A DNA stretch of 64,000 nt from Lingula anatina (GCF_001039355.2 NW_019773514.1:465068-529067), one strand, 5' to 3'. Shown: positions 25,201-38,567, counted from the stretch's first letter. Notes: generated from the sequence alone by a model not told the origin. A program made the numbers and translations.

Positions 25201-28085
25201 TTTTATCCCGTTGGAAGGCTCTATATTGCCTGTCGTATAATATTGCCTGTTATATATTTTACAGTGGCGTGGTGGCGGCAATGGACGTGGTGATTTCTCA
25301 CGCCCGGAGCAGCGGTAAAACAAGAAAGAGTGTAATCAAGTGAGTGGCAGCTACATGATCTCTCTCTTCTTTCTTTCTTTTTTTTTTGTAGCCATTTTCA
25401 TAATGACAGAGGAACTAATGACGATCAAAAAGTTGGCGATAGCCGTTAAAAGTACACACTATGTGTCATGAAGTTACTTATAGTTCATAATACAACGGTA
25501 TATACCACTTCTACGGTATATAAGAAGGGTCCAGTTCTAGTTCATATTACAAAAATAAAGATAATGTGCGTAAAATATTCTGATTTTCACTATACTATTG
25601 GCGGCCTTTCTCTTCAGATTTGCATGAAGAATAATGACACTATTGAGGGCAATTTTTGTTTTGATAAATATTTCTGTTTCTTTCCTCCAGTATGTCGCTG
25701 AGTGGTTCCTTCAGCAACGCGTTGAACACAGCCACTAATGATGCCTCGGAAGCGGTAGGTCATGTTCTCTGTACTTAAAACAACAAAGAAGGCGAATTTT
25801 TGGGTGATTTACAATGTCTAGTACATGTACCGTATGTGTCCTTTTCAGAGTTCACTTTCAAGAAAATCACTATACAAGCAGCTATGTTTTAAGAACTTTA
25901 TACTTTAGAAGGAAGGCACTGTTAGTCGGTGACTGTTTGTATTATCTGAGAAAATTTTTAAAGTAAGAATGTAAAAAAGGAAAAATTGTTCTGTCCGTGT
26001 GGACGTTAGACCACACTAGATGGAAATCAGTTTGTCATATGATTTTATAATCCGTTCCATAATTACAGGGCATTACTGTTGTATGTGCAGCCGGCAATGA
26101 GAATGCAGACGCCTGTACCCGGTCCCCTTCCAGTGCGACTCACGTGTGAGTGTGCCTCCGCCATTTATAAATGCCATATGCTTTGGGTGGGGTGACAAGT
26201 ACAAAAATGTTTCTTAATTCGCTTGGCAAATATGCATAAATATTGTGTATAAGTAGGTTTCGACAATTTTATTGTAATGCGTTGTGTACAAGGATTGAAA
26301 ATGCTTGATATTGACTCGTTTTGCTCGACATACATGTACTTGGGCAGCTGTTGGAGGTAACGTACGTTCCCGCTGCGTCCTGTAGATACATATGCCATTT
26401 CAACACATCTGACGGCACTACGCGAAACTAAGTTTTTTCCTGTGATCTTTACAGGATATCCGTCGGATCAATTAGCAGAGCTGACAGGATATCAATGTTT
26501 TCTAATCATGGCAAATGCGTGACAATTTATGCACCGGTAAGATTTGGCATTTGGTTTGGTTGGTTTTGACTGCAGTTACTATTGTTCTTCAAAAACAATT
26601 ATATTTACATGCACTGTAGTAGATATTTGTGTGTGTGTGACCTAGCTTAGAGCCAGTAATAGCTTTTAAAAAACCTACCATTACCTGTCTTCAGATTGCC
26701 TGATAGAAACTTTTGTGTTAAGATCCTAGAGGTACGCAGTTAGACTACAGAGGTTCGCTCATCATTAATTCTATATGCAAACGAAAACCAAAAAGGCTGA
26801 TTTGCAGAATGCAAGTTTCTAAATCTAAATCCTGCCCACTTTTCGACAGCATATGCATGTATTCTTTGTTGGTACTTTTCTAGGGAGAGTCCATAACTGG
26901 TGGAAGCAGCTCTACTGATTTTGATCCAGTTACCATGACAGGTGAGGATGTAGCAAAAAGTTAGTTATTAACAGCCCATACACTCACCAATATATATAGT
27001 TTTCAAGTGGAATTTAATATTTACGGAGTTTTGTTTTTAAATTATATTAAGGAGTTTTTTTATCAATTACAGGAACTTCTGGTGCCTCTCCCATGGTGGT
27101 AAGTGTCGCCTCCCATTGGTAGTATATCCCTGCCAAATAACACAATCTTATTTAAAGTCATCTGATGCATGTCAGTCAAAAACCTAATCTATGTCTCCCG
27201 AAAAACAATTAAGAAATAATTCTGTAAATATAATGAAGTCTTTCTTTTTTAAGCTCTGTGAAATGTACAGTACATACATACGCATTCACATATATGTACA
27301 TACCGGTGCATGTAGACGTACATGCATCTTTTACAATGTAAATCCTGTCGTTTACGTTTACAGGCAGGTGCTGCCGCCATTTATTTGTCTTCCAACCCGC
27401 CAGACACCAGTACCATGGGTATAAAGAGACATCTTTTAACAAGGTTTGTTATCAGATTCCAAACTTTCCCCTCCTTTTTTTTGCAAAACATTCTACCGTG
27501 TGCTACTTGCAGTATGGTAATTAATATATATAAGCAATTTCTGGTTGCCTGTGTGCACTTTATTTTTGCGGTTACGTTAGTGATCCATAGTCTTGGGTAA
27601 CACATTGGTGATTTTAGAATGTCAACGTATATACCATATACAATGTACTGTAGTGTAAACGCCAATTTCAAATTGTGTTTCATCTGTACAAATATACCAA
27701 TGGATGGTCCTGACAAACGTTAATTAACCTTTATCAAATTTCAGAGCTACAATAGGCAGGATAGGCAATTTTGATAGTAAAAGTGCGCAATGCTCAAACA
27801 GTCGCAAAAAGCGTTGGGTTGTCAATGGCTTTATAAATGGATTTGGATCATCAAACAAAGGAAATTCGCAGCTAAATAACTTTAACAATAATAACAACCG
27901 AAACCCAAGCTGGTCAAATGGAAATAGGTCACCCGGAAGGAGACCAAGCGGAAATAGGTCAGCAGGGGGCAGCCCATCGTTTGGGTTCATTCACAACTAC
28001 TGGCTGAAGAGGTTCGGAAACATCTTTGCAATGCGGCCGACTGTTCAAACCACTGCTCCACCCACTACTACTACCTCTACAACTA

Positions 28086-28126
<41 letters not shown>

Positions 28127-29023
28127 GCTGTGCCTACAACCACGACTATACCAACAACCACTACTCCCCCTCCTTCCACCACAAAGCCATTATCCATCGA
28201 CGATCCGGCTGTGCAGGCCATTTTAGAAGAGGTTTCCGCGGACCTACAAAGATCTGGCGTTAATACAATCGCGGACCTGCAATATTACATAATCAACTCT
28301 CACAAACAGCAGAGCGTTAAGGACAACTTCCTCCATGACATCAGAGAAGATTTGGAACGAAACGGAGAGGCGAATTTGCATGTCGCTATAAATTTCTATG
28401 AATTGATTCGTCGATATTGGAGACAGTTTTCGATCTTTTACCGAAGCCCTAATGTCGCCACGACACCACGACCAACAACTACAACAACTCCTAAGCCGAC
28501 GACCACTACCAAAGCAACAACAACAACGACGACTACGCCAACAACAACGACAACAACGACGCCAACGACGACGTCAACAACGACGACTGTGGCGCCCGTG
28601 GTTGATTCTATCACCACCCGACGGCCGCCATGGTTTTTCTTCTTTAGAAATCCCTTTTTCTTCCGGGCTCCACAAGCAGCACCCACCACGCAGCGACCAA
28701 CAACGACGACAACTACGCCTACAACCACAACAACCACACCCACTACTACTACAACGACACCTACTACAACTACCACAACCACACCTACTACTACTACAAC
28801 CACACCCACTACTACCACAACCACGCCCACTACTACAACCACGCCCACTACTACAACCACGCCCACTACCACCACACCTACTACCACAACAACTACGCCC
28901 ACAACCACAACCACGCCTACTACAACTACAACCACACCCACAACTACAACTACGGCTGCAGTGCCGTTTCCAACATCAGAAAGTATGGAATGTCAAAATG
29001 CAATTCTTTACGTGGGCTGTTAA
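16923..29023 (+). CDS. Secreted S8 subtilase (proteinase K-like) with Thr-rich mucin-like tail
   Basis: Seventeen coding exons with GT-AG borders and consistent phases: 16923-17007, 21237-21338, 21832-21943, 22503-22617, 23021-23084, 23479-23518, 24208-24253, 24627-24687, 24856-24949, 25265-25339, 25691-25754, 26069-26145, 26455-26536, 26884-26941, 27073-27098, 27364-27443 and 27745-29023. They give 819 aa. Residues 1 to about 27 are a signal peptide; exons 2-4 probably encode a propeptide. Catalytic residues are D172 (MMDTG), H203 (GHGSWTAG), oxyanion N296 (CAAGNEN) and S361 (GTSGASP). The fold resembles proteinase K (GIDRVDQR, FSNHGKCV). From residue 394 the last exon encodes an Asn/Gly/Ser/Arg linker, a Thr tract, an unrecognised helical module (about 544-627), a second Thr tract, a Phe-rich WFFFFRNPFFF segment and a long Thr-Pro tract, ending with two Cys. 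The Thr tracts are likely heavily O-glycosylated. An alternative first exon copy at 16311-16395 is probably an assembly artefact. Confidence 0.92.
17187..18172. repeat. Direct repeat pair in protease intron 1
   Basis: 17187-17313 and 18048-18172 are diverged direct copies sharing AATAATAAAATA, GGAACACAGA and ATTCGAATGAT. They probably represent two insertions of one dispersed repeat. Confidence 0.65.
19052..19200. repeat. Compound microsatellite (TG)n, (CT)n, (TG)n
   Basis: TG repeats at 19052-19081, CT repeats at about 19133-19168 and GT repeats at about 19171-19200, all inside protease intron 1. Confidence 0.95.
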
Positions 29024-31536
29024 ATGTGAAAGAGAATCGACCGACAGTTACATGCTGATATTTACCGTTGCGACGCATTCATTAATCTGATGTAGTGATG
29101 ACTCTCATTTCAATGGGCACTCTTCACAATCATTGAAAAAAGAATATCATTCGCTCTTGTTATATTTGAGTTCTTTGGAATATGAACAATTATCATTAAA
29201 GCGGTCTTCATTGCTTTAATGATAATCATTAAAGCGGTCTTCATCGCTTTTGAAATGAACTCAAAGGGAAATGTCTTTGACTAGTTATCAACTTTAGTTA
29301 CTGTTGGACTTCAAGTTAAATGAACGGAGAAGACGACTCACCATATCTATACTGAAAAATGTACACTACAAAATTCGAATTAACGTGATGATACTTTGCA
29401 GTTACATTGTACCATGGCATTTCTGTCGTGTGCAAATCACTGACAGATATATCCTTATACCTCAGTCTTATCCGTCCATAATGACGTAACTTACCGTGTA
29501 ATATCTGGGTTTAAAATAGTCGAATGGGCGTGGCCTCGGAAGTGGCATATGTCCATCATCATCGTCATCATACGGTGCTCATATTTTTGTTGAAAGCTAT
29601 GATAAATGATATTGTACCATGCAGGCGTGGCCGCAAAGAAAATCAACTGATACCAGAGTGAGATATACGAAGTGGACATGGCTTCCACAAAGGCGTGCTT
29701 AAATAATAATTTTAATGTTTAACAAGAAATTGAAGTAGGCCTAATGCTTGAACGGGCTACTTGAAGTGAGATGAAAAAGACTGTTTGATCTCTGTACAAC
29801 ATGGAGTCGAGTCAACTCGTGTAAGGGATGGTTGCCACCTTATTCAGAATATCCACCGCGTCGACTGTGTTATGGCAGCGCAATACATATATTGGTGACT
29901 TTTACTGATTCACTCATCATAACAACATGGATTATGTTAAGTTTGATAAGTTGAACAACTCAGAAATGTTATGTCTGCGGAGCTGACTTTGATCTGTTTT
30001 GACTGGTGATAATAAAATCCAATTTATTACAACAACATATCTCTACGTATAGTTCTTAATATAATCTCAAGCGTTCTGACATAATAGAGACCTGTTGCTT
30101 TTGCTTTGGCGACCACTTGGAGACGAAATTTGGCCAACTCTAGCAAACTCGGTACCGGTGTCAGTGGCTTTTCAATCTGAAAGAAAATCAAATCGATTTG
30201 AAATCAATATAATTATATTAATCTCATAGTCGCCCTACTTAGCCCGAATTGTTCACCATATTGAATGTTGCGCGTCATTACATATTAAGAGAAACGAACC
30301 GAAAAAGAGCTCCAAGTTATATATCTGTTTAAACATGTGTTTTACCCCGCAACCTGGAAATAAATCCCTTCACTTTACCGCTTTTAAAAGCGACCGCTTT
30401 CCTTACAATAAGTAGCGCTTTGAATGTCACAGATATAAGGAATGCGCACGTGTTTTTGGTCACCAGACATAAAAATATATCATTTCACAAAAATTAAACA
30501 CATTTGGTCAGTTGGTGAATGAAGTCCAAGTCTATGTCACATCTAGTGCGTCATGATTACTGTGACTTATAGCAACTTTGAACTTGGCAATTCAAAAACT
30601 GTCAACATAATTCCTACATAATCACGGACAGCTATCTTGTGTAAATAATAAAGCAGTACATAATTCATTAGTCCAAAGCACAGGTGGGCATAGTCAATGT
30701 TTATTCTGACACCTGGAGTTCAGTAAAACCGCTAGCTTAAAGATGCTTTATAACATGCAGGACAAGTTCCTGCCCCCTTTTCGGAAATAATTTGACCGTG
30801 AATTATGCCTGTCAGGAAACCACTGCAATACCTAACTTACTGATCGTTTATGTAAAAAATAACCTGTTTGGATTAAACCATTTCAATATCAAACTAACAT
30901 TTTTCTTACAAGTCCCTTCCCATCCCTTGTGGTTCTTGGCGAGGTCTATGAAATATGGAATATGGTACAGGGTACAGTTTTTAACATTTATTAAAATAGT
31001 CTTCATCTGTTCAATCCCACCTAACTCCCACTACGAAATGTTATTGTTACAGGTGAGTGTTGGAATTTGTTAGGTGCCTTGTCTGACCTTTCCCATGCTG
31101 CTAGGTTTAACTATAATCGCCATTAATGGCTAACTTTATGCGATGGTGACGGGCAATCGTTTTGATTTTATGGACAACATTAGTCTTAATGTAGCGTAGG
31201 TTAAATATTTTGTGTCCGCACTAGGCTACTGTGGTCTATAGGCCAGACTAATGTATAAAATGTTCTTAATGCCAAGTAAATGCCTTCTCTGTAAGACAAT
31301 CCCTGTGTAATTTCATGGGGAATTCGAAGGTATGTTCTTTTCATCTTGTAGTTTAAATCAGTTTAAACCCTTTTCTCCTTTAATATTTCAACTATGTGTA
31401 TGGGTGGCTGGAGAAAATTTTGTTTCTCGACGATGAATTATAAACTAAAAAGATGCACTGCAGTTGCCTTAATTGATTCATCGACAACAATTTACCTCAT
31501 TGTTCTATATATTTGTATCTATTAAAGGCGACATAT
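29024..31536. other. Protease 3' flank and spacer before the secreted-protein cluster
   Basis: An AATAAA at 30011-30016 is a possible poly-A signal, about 1 kb past the protease stop. Further right, the presumed promoter of the first cluster gene lies before 31528, where an acceptor-like site starts its first coding exon. No additional gene is seen. Confidence 0.45.
29192..29223. other. Perfect 11 bp stem-loop in the protease 3' flank
   Basis: ATCATTAAAGC and GCTTTAATGAT flank a 10 nt loop. The first arm and loop sequence recur immediately downstream. It lies about 170 bp after the stop codon, probably within the 3' UTR. Confidence 0.5.
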
Positions 31537-33466
31537 ATGGTCATGTCTGCTTTATTGTACATGCTACTGGTTTACCTATCAATCCCTTCAACGGCCAATG
31601 GAGGTAGTATTGGGAACCACGCCCCACTATCTTCACTCTGGCCATCGGCCATGCATAGGTGGCTCAAGTGGTACCATGGACTCTTCAGACAGGATGCATG
31701 CGAGGCCAGACAAATATCACGCGACATCGCCTATCGTCAAATATTTGTGTATACTTATGAAGGGAACTGGAATTTAGATATTCAAAATTTTGCTCGCTTC
31801 AAGGAGCATCACAGTTGCGCTGGTCGAAAGGAGTAAGTTATTTTTTGTTTTGTAATGTAAAAGGCGGTGTGGTGTAACCGTTCCATATTTCTAACGATTT
31901 CATTGGTACTGTGCTTTTCGTATGTGTCATTGTCCACTGTCTATATTTAACCGATTTATTTTACTAATATAGTGGGTTGAAAACTTCTACATGTAGTTTC
32001 TAGCTATTTAATTGACTGTGTCGCAGGTTAATTTCTCTTAATATCTTCATGCCATTTATTTTACTCAATACTTGAATCTTAAGAAGCAAACTGTTTTTAC
32101 GCCAACTTATCACATGTTCCTTCAGCAAACATGCAAAGAAAAATTGCTTGCTTATATCTCCATACAGAGTATTTCAAACATGTAGACAACAAAATACACG
32201 GTGATTATAAGGCGTACATTTGCAATATGCTTAAAATACCGTCTCTTATTTTCACAAGATAATGTATATATCCACTTAAAATAAAAGCCAAACTATCTTC
32301 CATCCTAGACTTAACCGTCCTCTAATGTCGTATCTAATGTCCTGTTGCAATCGTTCTGTGGTGAGAGAAATTGGTATTGTTTCTCATCACTTAATTATTA
32401 TGCACAAAAATTGAGTTTATTTTTATATATGAAGATCATCAGAAAAGTCATAAATTTGAGGATCGGTTTGAATGAAATCTTGATATAATATTACTTGGCA
32501 TAGCACAATAATTTAATAATCATGCGAACAATTTGTTGTAGTAACGAGAGTATTGTTGCCCAAGGAAGAAAACGTATCAAAATATTCGAGGAGCATTTTG
32601 GAATGAAGTTGCCGGCTTTAACTGACCAAGATCTCTTAGACGGAAAAGTACCATTGCTTGGAGGAAAACTAAGTTTCCATCCATACCACATCAACCCAGC
32701 AGCCAAATGTAGAGTTATCTTAGGTAAGATGGGAATTGTTTTTAGAAAATATGCATTTTATGAGGCCACGTGTTATAAGATAAACAAGAAAGAGGACTTA
32801 TGAAGTATTTGTAAAATATATACACGGTAAAAGTAAAACAACTCAAAGAAGAAAAAAATAGCCCCATGTTTGACATTCTGGAGCAAAACGACTCATACAG
32901 GTACTTTGCATATGCAACCGAAAGGCAGCACCACTATGGCGTTTCATATGGTTTTATGTCTTTCTTTTCAGACTCAAATCGGCATGAGAGCCGGGCGTAT
33001 AAGAACGTCCCAGTGTCAGATGCCGGGTGGATGGTAGAGGCCCTTCAGACTGTTAACGTTAGTGGTCCAGGATTTTCAGGAATTCTTATGCCAGGGTCTG
33101 CAATCTTCCAGGGAGAGTTCTTGTTCTATGTAAGTATCGGGGTCTATATGTACAATATATCAGAAAAAAGTAGGACCAAGCCAGATAGGATTGCTCATTT
33201 GCCGTGCCATTTTTATTTATCTCGCTTAGCTGTTTAAATTCACATTTCAGACATCTCGAGAAAACCCACACGGCGGGAAAGTTTTGATCCAATACGAGTC
33301 CAAAACACCCAGCTATGTGATTGAGAATGGGCGTTTGTTTCTCTGGAACCCTGAACTGTTTCATCCCGTGTACGGAAAGGGACGAGATGCCCACGTGTCT
33401 GAGCTGGACCCTGTCACAGGAAGATTTTCTGCTAGAGAGGTGCTGACTTTTTCACCAGATGCATAA
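31537..33466 (+). CDS. Unrecognised secreted protein, four-exon family member 1
   Basis: Coding exons 31537-31832, 32542-32723, 32972-33129 and 33251-33466 join in phases 2, 1 and 0 to give 283 aa. The N-terminus MVMSALLYMLLVYLSIPSTA is a good signal peptide, so the product should be secreted; I see no other membrane segment. I do not recognise the family. Features shared with the other members are C.AR near the start, C.GR at the end of exon 1, LLDG.VPLLGGKL in exon 2, KNVPVSDAGW (170-179), GPG.SG and QGEFLFY in exon 3, and TSRENP.GG (213-221) with PVYGKG in exon 4. Few Cys are present. A possible poly-A signal lies at 33928-33933. It is the best-preserved cluster member on this side. Its function is unknown. 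Confidence 0.85.
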
Positions 33467-35376
33467 ATGAGTGGTGGTAAAATGGGAAAGAAGATAGCAG
33501 TCAACAACAGCAGAATGGAAGGGGAAATACATGCTGTATAGAAACGACGTTCAATGGATTCTAACCATTTGCTGGCCTAATATGAAAAACACGACACTGG
33601 CCAATAATTTGCAGTAATATGATCTATTATAACTTACAATGGTGCAAATTCAATACGGTATTCGTTCGGCTCAGAATTGTGAAAGTTAAAATATGTTAGA
33701 TATTAAATTGTTTTATTTTGATGTCTTTATTTGGTGTTGGGAGTGAAGAAGAGGCCGTAAACAATAATTTTATTTACATACATATGTACTTACTTGGCTT
33801 ATATTCACCAAAGGTATACATGTATGTTTCATTTTGCGTCTTGATTTGTTACTGCATGTGTATAACTGCGATATGAAAGAGCATGATGTTCATGTGTATT
33901 TTCTAAAAGCTTTTATGTTATGCGACCAATAAACTGGATAAATGCATTTAAAATCGATTTTATAGCGGAAATAATCAAGTATAACAACAAACAGTTTTTA
34001 TAAAAACATTTCAAAAATCAGGGGTAATCATTCCGGTTCTTGGACTAGTAAAATGTATTTGAATAAACTGTAAAGCGCCAATCTATCTATCACTCAAGGT
34101 GCCGGTGAGATAGGAATGGTAGTCGTGGGAATAAAGTTTTGAGTCCCATGTGGTTAGTACAGGTTAGGGTTAGTTGGAGTATTGGGGTTAGAATATAAAG
34201 ATTCATCATAATCGACGTGTGATCTCATATAAGAAATAAATATATTAAAAATGCATCTGTTAAGATCAACTAAAATTTATATAAAGCTGAGTAGTTTTTT
34301 TTTTGTCCCTGAAGAAGGCACCCAAGCTGAGAATCCGGGTGCTTTATACCAATTATAGTTGATATTAATAGATGCCTTCTCAATTAAATTTATGGAGGAA
34401 GTATATGGGACGGATATCAGCTATACAAAGTAAGGGAGAGCGAACTACGGTTCCTGATCTGGAGGACCTCCATCTCTGTCACATCGGGTCAGCTCTGACG
34501 TAGCTAAGTCAAAATGCCATTGGCCCGTCTAACTGCTTGCTTGTACACTTGAAGGACTAGATCAGTCCACGTGATCTCATGCCAGTTGTTTTTTTTAAAC
34601 CGTTCACACTCTCAATATACACACTTCCTCTCGTGAGTGGTTCTCTGGCACCCAGTAGGTCTTTTTCCTCCGAGCGACCAATTACAATCAGGTTTTTTTC
34701 CAGGTCCCTCACAAAACGAAGCCGTCTGCTAGCGACAACCGCAGCTATACAGTAACAAGTAACAACGTTCTACCCAACATACTGAATTTTGCTTCATTCG
34801 CGGGGCTGCTACATGTACATTAGAATAGCAAGCAGAAGGTTAACCTAATTTAATGTTGTGTTTATACTATTTATTCCCAATTAAATCACTTGAGGTATCA
34901 TTTGCATGGAATGTGGACATTATAACCACATCGCAGTAAATGTCAATATGCCCCTATTAGCATTGCAGCAGTCGGAAAGGCCCATGCTACTGTAGTGCAG
35001 TGTTATTAAGTGAAGATTAGAAATGGGCAGGTACTGGTATGTTATTTGTTTTAAAGGGCAGCATTTAAATCATTGGTTTACATTAGTATGTATTGCTATT
35101 ACTACAATATACGCAATGTTTTGAATACATTTCAGAATTGATATCTTTCTGCCTAAATTATATTCTGTTGCGCATACATGTACATAGCAGCCATATAGAA
35201 TTTAAAGTTAAATATTTTCCTATGTAACTGTAAATCAAATGACTCATTTGACTATATTGCTAAACGGCAATGTCTACAAATTAGGCGCTTTTTAATATGA
35301 AACAAGCTTAAAGTACAGGTATGGGGCCTACCGTAGGCCTACAATTTTGAAAATTATCTGATATATTTTTTACCAG
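33467..35376. other. Spacer between family members 1 and 2
   Basis: This holds the 3' flank of member 1 and a small foldback element at 34253-34375. No supported exon was found, including no exon that would supply a start codon for member 2. Confidence 0.45.
34253..34375. mobile_element. 123 bp foldback element with about 35 bp inverted repeats
   Basis: The left arm GCATCTGTTAAGATCAACTA pairs with the right arm, whose complement reads GCATCTATTAATATCAACTA. Between them is a small inner hairpin GCACCC / GGGTGC, and the left part holds a T-run. This looks like a non-autonomous hairpin insertion. Confidence 0.65.
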
Positions 35377-37101
35377 ACGAGAAACATTTATAGTGTTCAC
35401 GTTGTATACACTACTTGTATACGGAAACCTCCCTACCGCTGGTTATGGGCATTGGTCTACACCATGGTCCTTTTATGGCTTGTTTAAATGGCTTCCCGGA
35501 CTTAACAAACAACACACATGTGAGGCAAAATGTCTGCCGAAAAACAGTGAAGTTAAGCAGGCGTTGGTGCTTACATACAGTGGAAATTTAAATGATGTGG
35601 TTAACCCAGATTTTAATCTTTTCGAAGAACATCATAGATGCGCAGGCCGAAGCGAGTGAGTGGTCTTTACTGTGTTCTTATTAACGTTTCCTTGTAAATA
35701 GGAATGAATATCTAAAAATCAGACTGCTTAGATACAAAATGCCTTTGCTAAGCCAGCTGACGAAAAGGATTAGAAGAAAAGTTCGCTATTGAAATAAAAA
35801 CAGTAGTAAATGGAAATTTTGTCATGTTTCTAAGTGTACTGTTTCCTAACAGCTACCAGTGTTCAGTCTTATTGTGTTGTGGTATGTAAAAACACTGCCA
35901 TACAAGGTGAACTAATATTGTTTTAATCTTTTTCTTCTGTTGTTTAATAGAATTTCAGTTTCAATCAAAGCTTTAAGAAGTGTGATTCTTTTACAGCAAC
36001 GCCAGTATAATTGCTGAAGGGAGAAAGCGCATCCAGATATTCGAGTATTATTATGGGATAGATTTATCCACCATTAAAGACCAAGATCTTCTTGACGGAC
36101 GAGTTCCCCTCCTTGGCGGCAAATTGTTGTTTCGTCCATATCGCTTAAGCCCAGCGATAGACTGTAGAGTTATTCTCGGTAAATGCCGTTATCAACCATT
36201 CTTGTAAAAGTAATTAAGCTTTATTGTCATACCATCGCGCTATATGTATTACAATTTAGGTATTTCTGTGTGCTTTTATTGTAGGCCTACCTGTAGCGTC
36301 CTAGTACTTGTGTACGTAGTTTTAAATAGTTGCTTTTCTCGATGTTGTACATTTAATCCTGGAGGCAGGATTCAAGGCGTACATGTAAACCTACACGGTA
36401 GGTATAAGGTAAAGAGGCTGTGGGATTGAATTCACATATATATACACGTACTACCGCTAAGACCCGCTTGGCGAATAGACGGTTTAAATAATGGATATGC
36501 TGTTATTTCAGAGTCTAATCCTTTTGGCAGTTGGTCCTACGAGAACGTGATAGTGTCTGATGCAGGTTGGGTTATAGAGGCCATAAAAGACGTCAACATA
36601 ACCGGACCGGGTTACAAAGGCTCAGTGTCTGCCGGTTCTGGCATCTACCAAGGAGAGTTTCTATTTGATGTAAGTGTGAATAAAAATCAGTTTACAAATC
36701 ACTTCTGGTTCATGAAAAAAATCTCTGTTTTATTGTTCCTCTCGAAAATAACAGAGTATCAAATCTCGGAATATTATCATATTTTACTCATTTTCCTATT
36801 GTTTATAAAGTTATGTCATATAAAACCATGCAATTTATTTCCATGCACTTCACCGCCGAATTAATTTCTTAGTCTTTTTCTTCAGACATCTCGAGAGAAC
36901 CCTTACGGCGGCAGAGTACTCATCAAATTTGAATCCAAGGAACCTCAATATATTACAAACGATGGTCGCTTCCTTATTTGGAAAGCAGAATTATCCCATC
37001 CTGTGTATGGCAAGGGGCGTACTGTCCATTTCTTAGAGGCAGATCCTGTTACATCCAAATTTGCAAGCAGAGAAGTGCAAACCTTCCCAATAGATGCATA
37101 A
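35377..37101 (+). CDS. Four-exon family member 2, no visible start codon
   Basis: Coding exons 35377-35655, 35997-36178, 36512-36669 and 36886-37101 share the exon 2-4 lengths (182, 158, 216 bp) and phases of member 1. The protein keeps LLDGRVPLLGGKLLF, SDAGW, GPGYKG, YQGEFLFD, TSRENPYGG and HPVYGKG. The exon 1 start region aligns with member 1, but the ATG GTC ATG there is ATA GTG TTC here. No other in-frame ATG follows before the mature region. Either an upstream exon supplies the start across the acceptor at 35376, or the gene has lost its start. A poly-A signal lies at 37191-37196. Confidence 0.7.
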
Positions 37102-37322
37102 TCGCTAAGCTACATTTTGTGATCGATGTACTTTTTAATACTTAACAGAGATTAAGTCATAACATACATTTAATTTTCCAGACGTTGATTAATAAATCTT
37201 ATGGAGCTAGAAGTTCGATTTGCTTAAAGCTTCTCTCTCTGTCTCTCTTATTTCAGCACAGAGAGGTATTGGGGACAGTTTGGCACGTTTCAGATAATAA
37301 TGTTCTTTTTAATCTTTTCTTC

Positions 37323-37355
<33 letters not shown>

Positions 37356-38567
37356 ACACACACACACTAAAGGTCACATTACACGAAAGGACCAGTATAC
37401 ATACTGTCAAGGCATACTGATAAACACAGCAAATAAAAAGTTACAATACGCTTAACCTTCCACAGTACATGGACTGTCATAATATACTACATATCAAAGT
37501 ACCAAAGTCACATTACACAAAATCTTAGAGAAAACGTTACTTTAACATTTAAAACTGTATATAAAGAATCCCAACAAACCTTACCCTGTGGTAAATGTTA
37601 GGTACACGTTGTCATACAAATGGGGTCTAAAAGTGCACGCTGGTAGTCAAGATATTTAATGATAATTATTAGCTAAACAAATATATAAATTGCTTTTTAA
37701 GATGTATATATATATATTTCTATTAAACATACAATTGCACACGGGATATTCGTTTTGAAAAGAATTTGCAATTGACTGTTTGGCTGTGAAATAAGTCATG
37801 ATTAACATAGACATAGATTAACATAGATTAGCATACATCATGCATGCTTTATGTTTACTTTTAATAAAAAAAGTGGTTATTCAGTGTCACGACATCTAAA
37901 TGAAATATAATTTCATCATTATTTTATCATATTGTGCAGCAGTAACCATTTATTCTTCCAATCAGAGCTATGTCCAAGAGCTTTTTCTGGTTCGACTGAG
38001 TTGATGACTATTTATTTATTTATTTATTATGAGTGTTGAAATTATGCTAGCAAGACCATCCGAAGAGAATACATAAATAAAAAAAAATCATGCGATTCAA
38101 TTTCCTGTACAAACGAGTATAAACTCATAACATGGCAAACCGCCATTCAATGTCATCTTACAATAATATTTATCCACTTCGCCAAATAATCAATCCGGGA
38201 ATGGGTAAAAAATTGGACTTTGTTAAAAACACGCACTAGTAGAAATACACAACGCAGAAAATAGAATGACAAGTGAGATAAAAAAGGTAAGAGCGTGTTA
38301 TATACAGGCAGGTTGGCGGTCACTGTCTTGGACTGAAATTTACCTTACAATCGAATGTATATAAAACAAGTCCCAGGTGTGCTCATACAGANACATTTAA
38401 TCCTTTTCTTATTTTGAAAAAAATATTATTCCGTTTGTAATGATGATTTATTTCAGGGTGTGTTTGGCAAATCGGATATGTTGAAATCAATAGATATTAA
38501 TCTTATTTTTTTATTTTTATCTAAAATAAAGTAGCAATGAAGTTAAAATTTTGTTATTTTCGTACAG
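37102..38567. other. Spacer between members 2 and 3, with an assembly gap
   Basis: This contains the poly-A signal of member 2, a long A-run followed by CA repeats at about 37325-37370, TTTA repeats near 38010 and one N at 38392. No exon 1 equivalent for member 3 was found on the plus strand. Confidence 0.5.

Noticed and set aside
28438-28941. Minus-strand frame of 167 codons rich in Val and Gly
   Set aside because: It is the antisense of the protease Thr-codon tracts; the composition comes from the repeat, not from selection.
28452-29090. Plus-strand Gln/Leu/Arg/Pro-rich frame of 212 codons
   Set aside because: An alternative frame of the same Thr-rich exon. The spliced protease frame explains the sequence.
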